Shown one piece after another: positions 6,778-13,228 of a stretch of 13,457 bases of DNA; within the stretch, counting starts at the first letter, position 1, and every line of letters starts with the position of its first letter. Source of the DNA: an uncultured Clostridia bacterium (GTDB lineage Bacteria > Bacillota > Clostridia > Christensenellales > Aristaeellaceae); assembly GCA_934647145.1 (NCBI GenBank), contig CAKUFB010000047.1, forward strand, positions 1-13,457, in the 5' to 3' direction. The translations under genes were made by a program, and so were the position numbers. Under the pieces are notes generated by a model. That model saw nothing but the letters and a program-made list of their open reading frames with translations, did no database searches and was not told where the DNA came from.

Positions 6778-6872
6778 GACTGTCGAAAAACTCCCGGAGA
6801 GCTCGAGAGGGTCGCAACCCTCTCGAGCTTTCAATCGCGCCCAGCGGCGTGTACGGTGGGCACGGGACGATT
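6778..6872 (+). repeat. Long direct repeat, copy 1 (partner at 13364-13457)
   Basis: About 95 bp nearly identical to the last 94 bp of the window, differing at a handful of bases. Inside is a palindrome, AGCTCGAGAGGGT (6800-6812) with 6817-6829. The 3' part containing GCGGCGTGTACGGTGGGC is identical in both copies. Confidence 0.9.
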
Positions 6873-6911
6873 TTTGCTCTGGAAAATCTCATTTTCCAGA
6901 GCAAAAATCGT
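6867..6911. repeat. Perfect 21-bp inverted repeat
   Basis: The arm CGATTTTTGCTCTGGAAAAT (6868-6887) is followed by a CTC loop and its exact complement (6891-6910); one more A:T pair extends it. It begins where the 95-bp direct repeat ends. It has no adequate T tract past the stem on either strand, so I do not call it a terminator. Confidence 0.85.
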
Positions 6912-7135
6912 TTCCTTGCAGTTTTTGCGCCCGGAAATCTCTTAGATTTCAGCAAAAACTGGTGAGGGTGGTAGTGGCGGGGGAGCTTGCTTCCCCGTCC
7001 ACCAGCTTGTCAAAACCTTTTTTGACAAGCTGAATCTGCGGACTTCTCCGCAGATTATTGGGCGGCGCTGCCGGTCGGCTGGGGGAGGTTCCGCTTCGCT
7101 TCACGCTCCCCCAGACCCCCACCGAAGTTAGTCCG

Positions 7136-7212
7136 GCAGGCATTGCCTGCCCCCCTGCTGCCGCGCATCCTGTCGACGAATTCGGGAACCATACACTGGA
7201 GTTCCCGAATTC
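7136..7212 (-). repeat. Two-hairpin repeat unit 6 (stem type b)
   Basis: In reverse orientation: GCAGGC-ATT-GCCTGC (7136-7150), 27-nt linker, then GAATTCGGGAAC (7178-7189) with 7201-7212 around loop CATACACTGGA, the most divergent loop in the set. Confidence 0.85.
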
Positions 7213-7221
7213 TGCGTTATT

Positions 7222-7331
7222 GAACCCCTCCGTCCGCTTCGCGGCCACCTCCCCTTTCAGGGGAGACACGTTCGGCATCGGTCGAGGCTCCCTTGAAAGG
7301 AGAGCTGTCGCCGCAGGCGACTGAGGGGTTC
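7222..7331. repeat. Inverted pair of an intergenic repeat with CTCCCC hairpins
   Basis: A left copy starting GAACCCCTCCGTCCGC (7222-7265) contains CTCCCC-TTTCA-GGGGAG. It is mirrored by a diverged inverted copy (about 7286-7331) ending GACTGAGGGGTTC. Other copies lie at 10439-10483 (inverted) and 13315-13360. I recall similar text from intergenic regions of gut Clostridia, but cannot check this. Confidence 0.75.
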
Positions 7332-7347
7332 CGCCTTGCCTGCGCCC

Positions 7348-7412
7348 CATTCGGGGAGCCGCATATCTTTTCCCTTATAGTTTCCGCGGAGCATAGTGCT
7401 TTCCGGGAGAGG
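7348..7412 (+). repeat. 65-bp interspersed repeat, copy 1
   Basis: Begins CATTCGGGGAGCCGCAT and ends GTGCTTTCCGGGAGAG. Copy 2 is at 7451-7514 and an inverted copy at 10306-10365. Ends are better conserved than the AT-richer middle. No coding capacity is visible. Confidence 0.8.
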
Positions 7413-7450
7413 AAGCAGCGATTGCATTCCTTTTTTCCCTCCCCACGCCG

Positions 7451-7514
7451 CATTCGGGGAGCCGCATTTCTTCCCCAATTATCTCTCGTGGATCAAAGTG
7501 CTTTCCGGGAGAGC
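7451..7514 (+). repeat. 65-bp interspersed repeat, copy 2
   Basis: A direct copy of 7348-7412 with the same ends and a diverged middle containing GGATCAAAGTGCTTTCCGGG. It runs directly into the GAGCTCGAGAGG motif also found in the 95-bp repeat. Confidence 0.8.
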
Positions 7515-7515
7515 T

Positions 7516-7549
7516 CGAGAGGGGCCTTTCTCAGAAAGGCCGCCTCTCG
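7516..7549. repeat. Strong hairpin just after the ABC permease gene
   Basis: CGAGAGG plus GGCCTTT (7516-7529) pair with AAAGGCC and CCTCTCG (7535-7549), with one bulged base, giving 14 bp. It lies 25 nt past the permease stop and may stop or stabilise that transcript, but no T tract follows on the minus strand, so terminator function is uncertain. Confidence 0.6.
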
Positions 7550-7574
7550 ATCGTTCCTCCCCCGTTCCTCTCCC

Positions 7575-9173
7575 CTACAGCGCGGCAAAACGGGCGCTGC
7601 CTCTCTTGCGGAACCAGGCGTACAGCGCGGCGCTGAGCGCGAGCGGGAGCGCGGTAAAGCAGGCCATGTAGGCGGTGAAGCCGATTTTCCATCCGCCCAG
7701 CAGGAAGCCGCCGCCCAGCGCCAGCGCGTAGAGCCAGCCGCCCAGCAGGGCGATCATGACGCTTGCGCTCTGCTTGATGGGGGTGATTTCGTTCGTCCAG
7801 GTCAGATTGGGCATCGTCATGCCCAGGAACAGGCCAAACAGCGCCGAGAACAGCACGAACGCCTGGCTTGCCAGCAGCACGAGCAGCGCCTCGGTCAGGC
7901 TGATCTGGAACACGCACAGCAGGCACACCGCGCACAGCAGCACGGGCGGCGCGGTCAGGATGACCTGCATGCGCGCCTTGGCCCGAAGCGCCTGCCAGGG
8001 CGTGACCGGCAGCGACTGAATCAGGTAGAGCGTCCGACCCTCCAGTGACACCGACGGCGCGGTCATGTCGTTCATCGAGGCGACCGTACACAGCGCCGCG
8101 CAGATCAGCGCCTGAAGCGCGCCCGGCCGGTCGGCAAAAAGCGCCTGAAGCGGGGCGATGATCTCCGCGCCCTTCCAGAAAACCGCGATCACCAGCAGCG
8201 GCGAGATCAGCAGCGCCATGCCGCAGTTGAGGATGTAGTTCGGACTGGCGGCAAAGCGGGAGAGCTCCCTGCGCAGGAGCGCCGAGTCCACACTCCGGCG
8301 TTTCGCGGCCTTTTCGCGATAGGCGCGCCTTTCGCTGCGGCCGGTGGCGGTCGCAATTCGCAGGAAGCTGCGCGAAATCAGCGTCCACATCAGCGCGAAC
8401 AGTGCCAGCACCACTGCCGACACGATTGCCATCGCCGCGCCGTCGCCGGTCGCCACCCGGCCCAGCAGGTATACCGGGTAGGCCGCGCCCTTGATCCTTT
8501 CGCCGTACACGGCTGCGTGGGTCACCAGGTCGGCGATCACGCTCTGCGCCTTGAAGTAGAAGAAGTAGTAGGCGCCGATGAAGATCAGCGACGCCAGCAC
8601 CGTGATGAAGCTCCTGTGCTTCAGCTTCAGACTGATCTTCGCCACCACCCAGCCCAGCGCGCAGGACAGCGTCAGCACGAAGATCGAAATCAGCGCGACC
8701 AGCAGTATGGAGCCGAGCACCACCCCCGCCGAGCAGCTCACGGCGGCCATGTACACGATCACCGCCGGCACGATCACCACGCCCGAGTACATCAGGCCCA
8801 TCAGGTACACGCCCAGCAGCCTGGCCGTCATGATCGCGTTCACCGGAATGGGCATCGACAGCAGCAGATCGTTGTCCCTGGCCAGGTACAGGCCGGAATA
8901 GGTGTTGAACACGCTGCCGAACGCGCCCAGAAAAACGGCCAGCAGGCTCATCAGCGCGAAGTACAGCCAGTCCATCCCGGCCTCGGCCAGCGGCGCGCAC
9001 AGCGACATCGACAGGAAGGTGAACATCCCGCCCAGCAGGCCCACCATGAGCGCCGCGAAGAGCGCGATATAGCCGATCGTGGCCGCCTTCGAGCGCGCCC
9101 TGTTCTTTTTCGCGTCATAGAAGTAGCTGCGGAAGATCTCCGCGAGCTGCTTTTTCAGCAGTACCTTCAGCAT
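7575..9173 (-). CDS. ABC-2-type exporter permease
   Basis: Encodes 532 residues, strongly hydrophobic, with roughly twelve predicted membrane segments in two halves (about 34-266 and 325-522). The halves are separated by a charged cytoplasmic region (about 268-320, rich in Arg and Lys). The N-terminus KVLLKKQLAEIFRSYFYD is typical of permeases paired with EcsA-like ATPases. The ATG at 9173 is chosen because GGAGG lies 7 nt upstream and it overlaps the ATPase stop by 7 nt, showing translational coupling; the frame upstream of it is the shadow of the ATPase gene. The pair should form an export complex of unknown substrate. It ends just before repeat block 2. Confidence 0.88.
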   Translation of the reverse strand: MLKVLLKKQLAEIFRSYFYDAKKNRARSKAATIGYIALFAALMVGLLGGMFTFLSMSLCAPLAEAGMDWLYFALMSLLAVFLGAFGSVFNTYSGLYLARDNDLLLSMPIPVNAIMTARLLGVYLMGLMYSGVVIVPAVIVYMAAVSCSAGVVLGSILLVALISIFVLTLSCALGWVVAKISLKLKHRSFITVLASLIFIGAYYFFYFKAQSVIADLVTHAAVYGERIKGAAYPVYLLGRVATGDGAAMAIVSAVVLALFALMWTLISRSFLRIATATGRSERRAYREKAAKRRSVDSALLRRELSRFAASPNYILNCGMALLISPLLVIAVFWKGAEIIAPLQALFADRPGALQALICAALCTVASMNDMTAPSVSLEGRTLYLIQSLPVTPWQALRAKARMQVILTAPPVLLCAVCLLCVFQISLTEALLVLLASQAFVLFSALFGLFLGMTMPNLTWTNEITPIKQSASVMIALLGGWLYALALGGGFLLGGWKIGFTAYMACFTALPLALSAALYAWFRKRGSARFAAL

Positions 9174-9880
9174 TCTTCTTCCTCCAGTTCGAGGAACACG
9201 TCCTCCAGGGAATCGTCGCCCTTGACCTCCTCCATGGTGCCCGAGCGAATCAGCCTGCCGCCCTTGATGATGGCCACCTTGTCGCACAGCTTCTCGGCCA
9301 CCTCCAGCACGTGCGTGGAGAAGAAAATCGCGCCGCCCCGGTCGCACAGCTCGCGCATCATGCCCTTGAGGATGTGCGCCGCCTTGGGATCCAGACCCAC
9401 GAACGGTTCGTCCATCAGGATCAGCCGGGGCGCGTGCAGCCAGGCCGAAATGATCGTCAGCTTCTGCTTCATGCCGTGGGAATAGGCCGCGATGGGCTGA
9501 TTCAGGCTGTCGGTCAGCTCGAACCGCCCGGCGTAGTCCCGGATGCGCGCCTGCCGTTCTTCCGCGCTCACGCCGAAAACATCCGCGATGAAGTTCAGGT
9601 ACTTCACGCCGGTCATGTACTCGTACAGGTCGGGATTGTCCGGAATGTAGGCCGTCTCCCGCTTGCAGGCGATCGGCTCGGCCTTGATCGATTTGCCGCC
9701 GATTTTGATCTCGCCCTCGTCAAACTGCAGTATGCCCGCCGCAGACTTGAGCGTCGTGGTCTTGCCCGCGCCGTTGTGGCCGATAAAGCCGTAAATCTCG
9801 CCCGGAGCGATGTGCAGGCTCAGGTCGTCCACCGCCTTCTTCTCTCCATAGGTCTTCGTCAGGTGCTCAATCCGAAGCAT
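9167..9880 (-). CDS. ABC transporter ATPase, EcsA-like
   Basis: Encodes 237 residues, a single nucleotide-binding domain. Motifs: Walker A GHNGAGKT (34-41), signature region YSHGMKQK (133-140) where SHGM replaces the usual SGGQ as in many ABC-2 exporter ATPases, Walker B LILMDE with E158, D-loop GLDP, and switch H190. The acidic tail LEDVFLELEEEE is common in these proteins. The ATG at 9880 has GGAGG 9 nt upstream (9890-9894) and follows a good promoter. It is coupled to the permease by a 7-nt overlap. It powers transport by that permease; the cargo cannot be inferred. Confidence 0.93.
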   Translation of the reverse strand: MLRIEHLTKTYGEKKAVDDLSLHIAPGEIYGFIGHNGAGKTTTLKSAAGILQFDEGEIKIGGKSIKAEPIACKRETAYIPDNPDLYEYMTGVKYLNFIADVFGVSAEERQARIRDYAGRFELTDSLNQPIAAYSHGMKQKLTIISAWLHAPRLILMDEPFVGLDPKAAHILKGMMRELCDRGGAIFFSTHVLEVAEKLCDKVAIIKGGRLIRSGTMEEVKGDDSLEDVFLELEEEEC

Positions 9881-9957
9881 ACGTTTTATCCTCCCTCGCC
9901 GCGCAAGCCGCTTTCTTCACTTTTCCGCCCCGCCGCGGCCATGATTCCTTCTGCCAT

Positions 9958-9986
9958 ATTATAGCATATTCACTTTCCCCGCTCAA
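9958..9986 (-). promoter_or_regulatory. Sigma-A promoter of the ABC-2 exporter operon
   Basis: On the minus strand, TTGAGC (9986-9981), a 17-bp spacer and TATAAT (9963-9958), with TGC before the -10 as an extended element. It is about 78 nt upstream of the ATPase start and the short leader shows no clear hairpin switch. Confidence 0.85.
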
Positions 9987-10037
9987 TAAACGACGGTTAA
10001 AACGCGCGCCCCACGAGATAAAAATTCGATGAGACCG

Positions 10038-10117
10038 GTCGGCAGGGCCGACTGCCACTTGCTGCCGCGCATCCTATCGACGACCATTGGCCGCCATAAA
10101 TCGGAGCGGCCAAGGTC
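10038..10117 (-). repeat. Two-hairpin repeat unit 7 (stem type c)
   Basis: In reverse orientation: GTCGGC-AGG-GCCGAC (10038-10052), 29-nt linker, then GACCATTGGCCGC (10082-10094) with 10106-10117, one bulged A, around loop CATAAATCGGA. Confidence 0.8.
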
Positions 10118-10305
10118 TGCGAATCCGCAGGATTCCCTGCGGATTGATGGCCGGGCGCTGCCCGGTGCGGTCGGCAGGGCCGACTGCCGCCTGCTGCCGG
10201 CAGGCAGTGCCTGCACTTGCTGGCTACCGCGTAGCCTTAAGCAGCGTGGCAGCAAAAGGAAGGATAGAAAGGCTACGTGACCTTCTGGCACCTCCCCAAA
10301 CCCCA

Positions 10306-10365
10306 CCCGGAAAGCACTTTGATCCGCGGAATATACCAAGTAAAAGAAATGTAGCTCCCCGAATG
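10306..10365 (-). repeat. 65-bp interspersed repeat, copy 3 (inverted)
   Basis: Begins CCCGGAAAGCACTTTGATCC and ends GCTCCCCGAATG, the reverse complement of the ends of the copies at 7348-7412 and 7451-7514, with a diverged centre. Confidence 0.75.
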
Positions 10366-10438
10366 CGGCGCAAGCGGGAAAAGCGGGTATGCGCAAGGCG
10401 GATTTTCTGGTGGAGAACTTGTTTCAGAACAGAAAAAG

Positions 10439-10483
10439 CCTCCCCTGAAAGGGGAGGTGACTGCGAAGCAGGCGGTAGGGTTT
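10439..10483 (-). repeat. Inverted copy of the CTCCCC-hairpin repeat
   Basis: Begins with hairpin CCTCCCCTGAAAGGGGAGG and continues with GTGACTGCGAAGCAGGCGG and TAGGGTTT. It is the reverse of the repeat at 7222-7265 and 13315-13360. Confidence 0.75.
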
Positions 10484-10553
10484 ACAGGTACATGCAGGCC
10501 CTGCCTGCCGGCAATGCCGACAGAAAATCCGCGGGGAATCCTGCGGATTCGAA

Positions 10554-10630
10554 GACCTTGGCCGCTCTAATCTATGGCGGCCAATGGTCGTCGATAGAAC
10601 CGGCGGTAGCAAGTTATGGGGCACTGCCCC
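10554..10630 (+). repeat. Two-hairpin repeat unit 8 (stem type c)
   Basis: GACCTTGGCCGC (10554-10565) pairs with 10577-10589, one bulge, around loop TCTAATCTATG. A 27-nt linker leads to GGGGC-ACT-GCCCC (10618-10630). Confidence 0.8.
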
Positions 10631-10649
10631 CGAGTCTTCCGACCGCGGA

Positions 10650-10726
10650 GAATCTGGAGGCTCTAATCTATGGCCGACAGATTCGCTTGGCCTCAGCGGC
10701 AGCAACCGGGTGCAGGCTCAGCCTGC
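10650..10726 (+). repeat. Two-hairpin repeat unit 9 (stem type d), overlapping hisS
   Basis: GAATCTG/CAGATTC, an opposed GA/GA step and GGC/GCC close loop TCTAATCTATG (10650-10684). A 27-nt linker leads to GCAGGC-TCA-GCCTGC (10712-10726). The linker's 3' part and the short hairpin lie inside the hisS reading frame. Confidence 0.85.
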
Positions 10727-11970
10727 TTCAGCCTGGACACGATTTCATCGCGCGGGACTTCCTCCTCGGCGCTCGCATCCATGTCGCGCAGCTTGACCAC
10801 GCCGCGGCTGAGCTCGTCCTCGGCCAGCACCAGCACGCGGGACACGCCCACCTTGTTGGCGTACTTGAACTGCGCCTTCAGACTGCGGGCGGCGTGATCC
10901 ATGTCGGCCTTGATGCCGGCCTCGCGCAGCTCGCGCACCAGCCGCGCCGCCTCATAGCGCGCCTGATCGCCCAGCGTGCAGACGAACGCGTCGTAGAGCG
11001 CCGGCGCCTTGGGCGCGCAGCCCCGGGCGTCCTGCACCATCATCATGCGCTCCACGCCCATGCCGAAGCCGATGCCGGGGGTGGCCGGGCCGCCCAGCTC
11101 CTCGACCAGCCCGTCGTAGCGGCCGCCGCCGCACACGGTCAAGGGGCCGTTTTCGGTGTCGGTAATGATCTCGAAGACGGTCTTGGTGTAGTAGTCCAGG
11201 CCGCGCACGATGCGGGGATCGACCGTATAGCCGATGTCCATCGCATCGAGATAGGCCTTGAGCCTGTCGAAGTGCGTGCGGCAGTCGTCGCACAGATTGG
11301 CCAGCATCTCGGGCGCGTCGGTCAGCTTGTCCGCGTCCTCCTTGCAGTCCAGTATGCGCAGCGGATTGCGCTCAAAGCGCTCCTGGCAGGTCTTGCACAG
11401 CGTGCCCAGTCTCGGGCGCAGGTACTCCCTGAGCTTCTCGTGGTAGGCCCTGCGGCAGGCCGGGCAGCCGATCGAGTTGATCGACAGGCGCAGATCTCCG
11501 ATGCCGTTGGCTCTGAGCATGTCCATGGCCAGGGAGATGACCTCCGCGTCCACGCTCGCGTCCTTCGCGCCGAACACCTCCACGCCGTTCTGGTGGAACT
11601 GGCGCAGGCGGCCGGCCTGGGGCTTTTCATAGCGGAAGGCGGGGCAGGAGCAGTAGTACATCTTGCAGGGCAGCGCCTCGGCGTACAGATGCGCCTCGAT
11701 GAAGGCGCGCGCCGCGCCGGCGGTACCCTCGGGCTTGAGGGTGATGGAACGGCCGCCCTTGTCGTTGAAGGTATACATCTCCTTCTGCACCACGTCGGTC
11801 GTGTCGCCCACGCCGCGCTGGAACAGCTCGGTATGCTCGAACATGGGGGTGCGCACCTCGCGGTATCCCGCCAGGGACGCGATGCGCCGCATGTTTTCCT
11901 CAATCGCCTGCCAGCGGTAGCTGTCCTGCGGCAGCACGTCCTGTGTGCCCTTGGGGGCCTGAGTCAGCAT
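10693..11970 (-). CDS. hisS: Histidyl-tRNA synthetase
   Basis: Encodes 425 residues, normal length for this class II synthetase that charges tRNA-His in the cytoplasm. Visible: motif 1 region TPMFEHTELF (41-50), LKPEGTA (78-84), motif 2 FRYEKPQAGRLRQFHQ (112-127) with R113, the His-specific RGLDYYTKTVFE (256-267), motif 3 GIGFGMGVERM (299-309) and a C-terminal anticodon-binding domain (about 325-415). ATG 11970 is preferred over a GTG three codons upstream because GAGGAG (11984-11979) would overlap that GTG but sits 8 nt before the ATG. The last ten residues, QAEPAPGCCR, and the stop are encoded by an intergenic repeat. A consensus promoter lies upstream; the short leader has no T-box. Confidence 0.97.
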   Translation of the reverse strand: MLTQAPKGTQDVLPQDSYRWQAIEENMRRIASLAGYREVRTPMFEHTELFQRGVGDTTDVVQKEMYTFNDKGGRSITLKPEGTAGAARAFIEAHLYAEALPCKMYYCSCPAFRYEKPQAGRLRQFHQNGVEVFGAKDASVDAEVISLAMDMLRANGIGDLRLSINSIGCPACRRAYHEKLREYLRPRLGTLCKTCQERFERNPLRILDCKEDADKLTDAPEMLANLCDDCRTHFDRLKAYLDAMDIGYTVDPRIVRGLDYYTKTVFEIITDTENGPLTVCGGGRYDGLVEELGGPATPGIGFGMGVERMMMVQDARGCAPKAPALYDAFVCTLGDQARYEAARLVRELREAGIKADMDHAARSLKAQFKYANKVGVSRVLVLAEDELSRGVVKLRDMDASAEEEVPRDEIVSRLKQAEPAPGCCR

Positions 11971-12054
11971 CGTGACCACTCCTCTTTTTTTGTCTGTATT
12001 GGAAAGCCGGGCGCGCCTAAAGGGACACGCCGGGCAGTTTACCGATCTTTACGG

Positions 12055-12083
12055 ATTATACCCGCCGCATGCGCGCCTGTCAA
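12055..12083 (-). promoter_or_regulatory. Consensus sigma-A promoter of hisS
   Basis: On the minus strand, TTGACA (12083-12078), exactly 17 bp, and TATAAT (12060-12055): a full match to consensus. Transcription would start near 12048, giving a leader of about 78 nt. Confidence 0.92.
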
Positions 12084-12126
12084 GCGGTATGGGAAATGCT
12101 TTTCACACTTTTGACGATTTCACCGT

Positions 12127-12154
12127 TTTTCACGACACGATTTTACGCTATAAT
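12127..12154 (+). promoter_or_regulatory. Putative promoter of the membrane-bound HTH gene
   Basis: -10 TATAAT (12149-12154) with a modest -35 TTTTCA (12127-12132) 16 bp upstream. The start near 12161 supports use of the ATG at 12198, since an in-frame ATG at 12168 would have almost no leader and no ribosome site. It is divergent from the hisS promoter about 45 bp away. Confidence 0.65.
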
Positions 12155-12197
12155 ATATCTGTATATCATGCAGACAAAACCTGTGAGGGAACGCGTC

Positions 12198-12887
12198 ATG
12201 GACGAATTAAAGCAGCTTATCGCCGCCAACCTGGCCGCCTTTCGCAAGGCGAACCGCCTGACCCAGGCCGAGCTGGCGGAAAAAATCAACTATTCGGATA
12301 AGGTCATTTCCAAGTGGGAGCGCGGCGAGTCCACGCCCGACGTGCTGATCCTGCACCAGCTGGCCGGCATCTACGGCGTAACCGTCGACCGCTTCCTGAT
12401 GACCGAAGCGCAGGCCTCCGAAAGGGCCGCCGAGCCGGAGCAGCCTGCCCAGCCCGCCCCGGAGCAGCCGGCCAGGCCCCGCCGGATGGATCACAATCAG
12501 CGCATTATCGTCGTGCTGTCGGTGATCCTGGTCTGGTTTATCGCCATGCTGGGGTTTGTCATCTGCTGGGGCGTGACCGAGCCGCACGTGTACTACTGGT
12601 ACGCCTTTATGTGCGCCGTACCGGTGTCGCTGGTAGTGTGGCTGGTGCTCAACTCCATCTGGGGCATCGCGCGAAACAATGTCTACATCATCTCGCTGCT
12701 GATCTGGTCGGTGCTGCTGACCGTGTTCTTCGGCCTGTGGGAGCGCAGGCTGTGGCTGATCTTCCTGCTGGGCGTTCCGGCGCAGCTGGCCGCGGTGCTC
12801 TCCTTCGGCTTCCGCCTGCCCACCAAAAAGCCCAGGACGCCTGAAAAGGCCAAGGATGAAAAGCCTGAGGACAAGCCGGCAGGCTGA
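12198..12887 (+). CDS. XRE-family HTH protein with C-terminal membrane domain
   Basis: Encodes 229 residues. Residues 5-66 form a Cro/CI-type helix-turn-helix: LTQAELAEKI, then SDKVISKWERGESTPDVLIL and HQLAGIYGVTVDRFL, a common Bacillota pattern. A Pro/Ala/Glu-rich linker (about 72-95) leads to four predicted membrane helices (about 102-125, 133-156, 161-180, 185-205) and a Lys/Glu/Pro-rich tail. It is probably a membrane-tethered DNA-binding regulator; its signal and targets are unknown, and self-regulation of the divergent promoter region is only a guess. The start is supported by GAGGGA about 7-8 nt upstream and position relative to the promoter. The stop lies in the edge of repeat block 4, which begins with tandem copies of GGCAGGCTGA. 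Confidence 0.88.
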   Translation: MDELKQLIAANLAAFRKANRLTQAELAEKINYSDKVISKWERGESTPDVLILHQLAGIYGVTVDRFLMTEAQASERAAEPEQPAQPAPEQPARPRRMDHNQRIIVVLSVILVWFIAMLGFVICWGVTEPHVYYWYAFMCAVPVSLVVWLVLNSIWGIARNNVYIISLLIWSVLLTVFFGLWERRLWLIFLLGVPAQLAAVLSFGFRLPTKKPRTPEKAKDEKPEDKPAG

Positions 12888-12918
12888 GGCAGGCTGAGCC
12901 TGCACCCACTTGCTGCCG

Positions 12919-12996
12919 GTCGGCAGGGCCGACTGCCACTTGCTGCCGCCGGACAGAACACGAAATCAGCCGCCATAAATTGGAGCGGCTGATTTC
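12919..12996 (-). repeat. Two-hairpin repeat unit 10 (stem type a)
   Basis: GTCGGC-AGG-GCCGAC (12919-12933), 28-nt linker, then GAAATCAGCCGC (12962-12973) with 12985-12996 around loop CATAAATTGGA. It is near-identical to unit 5, but followed by a different third hairpin (GTTTTCCGG instead of AATCTGCGGA). Confidence 0.85.
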
Positions 12997-13028
12997 TTCG
13001 GTTTTCCGGAATTTCCGGAAAACTCATA

Positions 13029-13107
13029 CCGGGTAGTGCCCGGTTCCACCTGCTCCCGCGCATCCTATCGACGAATTCGGGAACCATAAATTGGAGTTCC
13101 CGAATTC
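13029..13107 (-). repeat. Two-hairpin repeat unit 11 (stem type b)
   Basis: CCGGGT-AGT-GCCCGG (13029-13043), 29-nt linker, then a perfect 12-bp stem GAATTCGGGAAC (13073-13084) with 13096-13107 around loop CATAAATTGGA. Confidence 0.85.
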
Positions 13108-13228
13108 TCCGGTTTTCCGGATATTCCCGGAAAACTCATGTCGGCACTGCCGACTCGATCTGGCTGGGGGAGGCTCCGCTATCGCTTCGCGCTCCCCCAG
13201 ACCCCCACCGAAGTTTGTCTGCTGTCGG

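Larger units (their letters stand above)
6636..7550. repeat. Repeat block 2: palindrome mosaic between two ABC operons
   Basis: About 900 bp with no credible gene. In order: CTGGGC-AGT-GCCCAG (6640-6654), a two-hairpin unit (6670-6747), GAATCTGCGGA/TCCGCAGATTC (6751-6776), a 95-bp direct repeat (6778-6872), a 21-bp hairpin (6867-6911), AGTTTTTGC/GCAAAAACT around GAAATCT/AGATTTC (6920-6960), GGGGAGCTTGCTTCCCC (6980-6996), CAGCTTGTCAAAA with its complement (7003-7032), AATCTGCGGA again (7033-7056), a CTGGGGGAG/CTCCCCCAG hairpin (7079-7114), a second unit (7136-7212), an inverted pair (7222-7331) and two copies of a 65-bp repeat. The proposed promoter of the exporter operon lies within 40 bp of its left edge. 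Confidence 0.88.
10030..10726. repeat. Repeat block 3: palindrome mosaic between the ABC-2 promoter and hisS
   Basis: About 700 bp without a gene of its own. It holds a reverse unit (10038-10117), AATCCGCAGG/CCTGCGGATT (10122-10145), CCGGGC-GCT-GCCCGG (10151-10165), GTCGGC-AGG-GCCGAC (10170-10184), GCAGGC-AGT-GCCTGC (10200-10214), an inverted 65-bp repeat (10306-10365), an inverted CTCCCC repeat (10439-10483), GCAGGC-CCT-GCCTGC (10494-10508), an AATCCGC palindrome (10526-10549) and two forward units (10554-10630, 10650-10726). The last unit runs 34 bp into the hisS coding region. Confidence 0.88.

Noticed and set aside
6867..6911. 21-bp inverted repeat as an intrinsic terminator
   Set aside because: No adequate T run follows the stem on either strand, and it belongs to a larger repeat.
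7531..9000. 489-codon minus-strand frame overlapping the permease
   Set aside because: A frame-shifted shadow of the permease gene, Arg/Gly-rich with no membrane segments.
11971..12048. T-box leader for hisS
   Set aside because: The leader is only about 78 nt, and I see no T-box core motif and no terminator before the start codon.
10087..12114. 675-codon plus-strand open frame
   Set aside because: It crosses repeat block 3 and is then antisense to hisS, which is unmistakable on the minus strand.
12168..12887. Earlier ATG for the HTH gene
   Set aside because: It would sit only a few nucleotides from the predicted transcription start without a ribosome site; the ATG at 12198 fits the family N-terminus.
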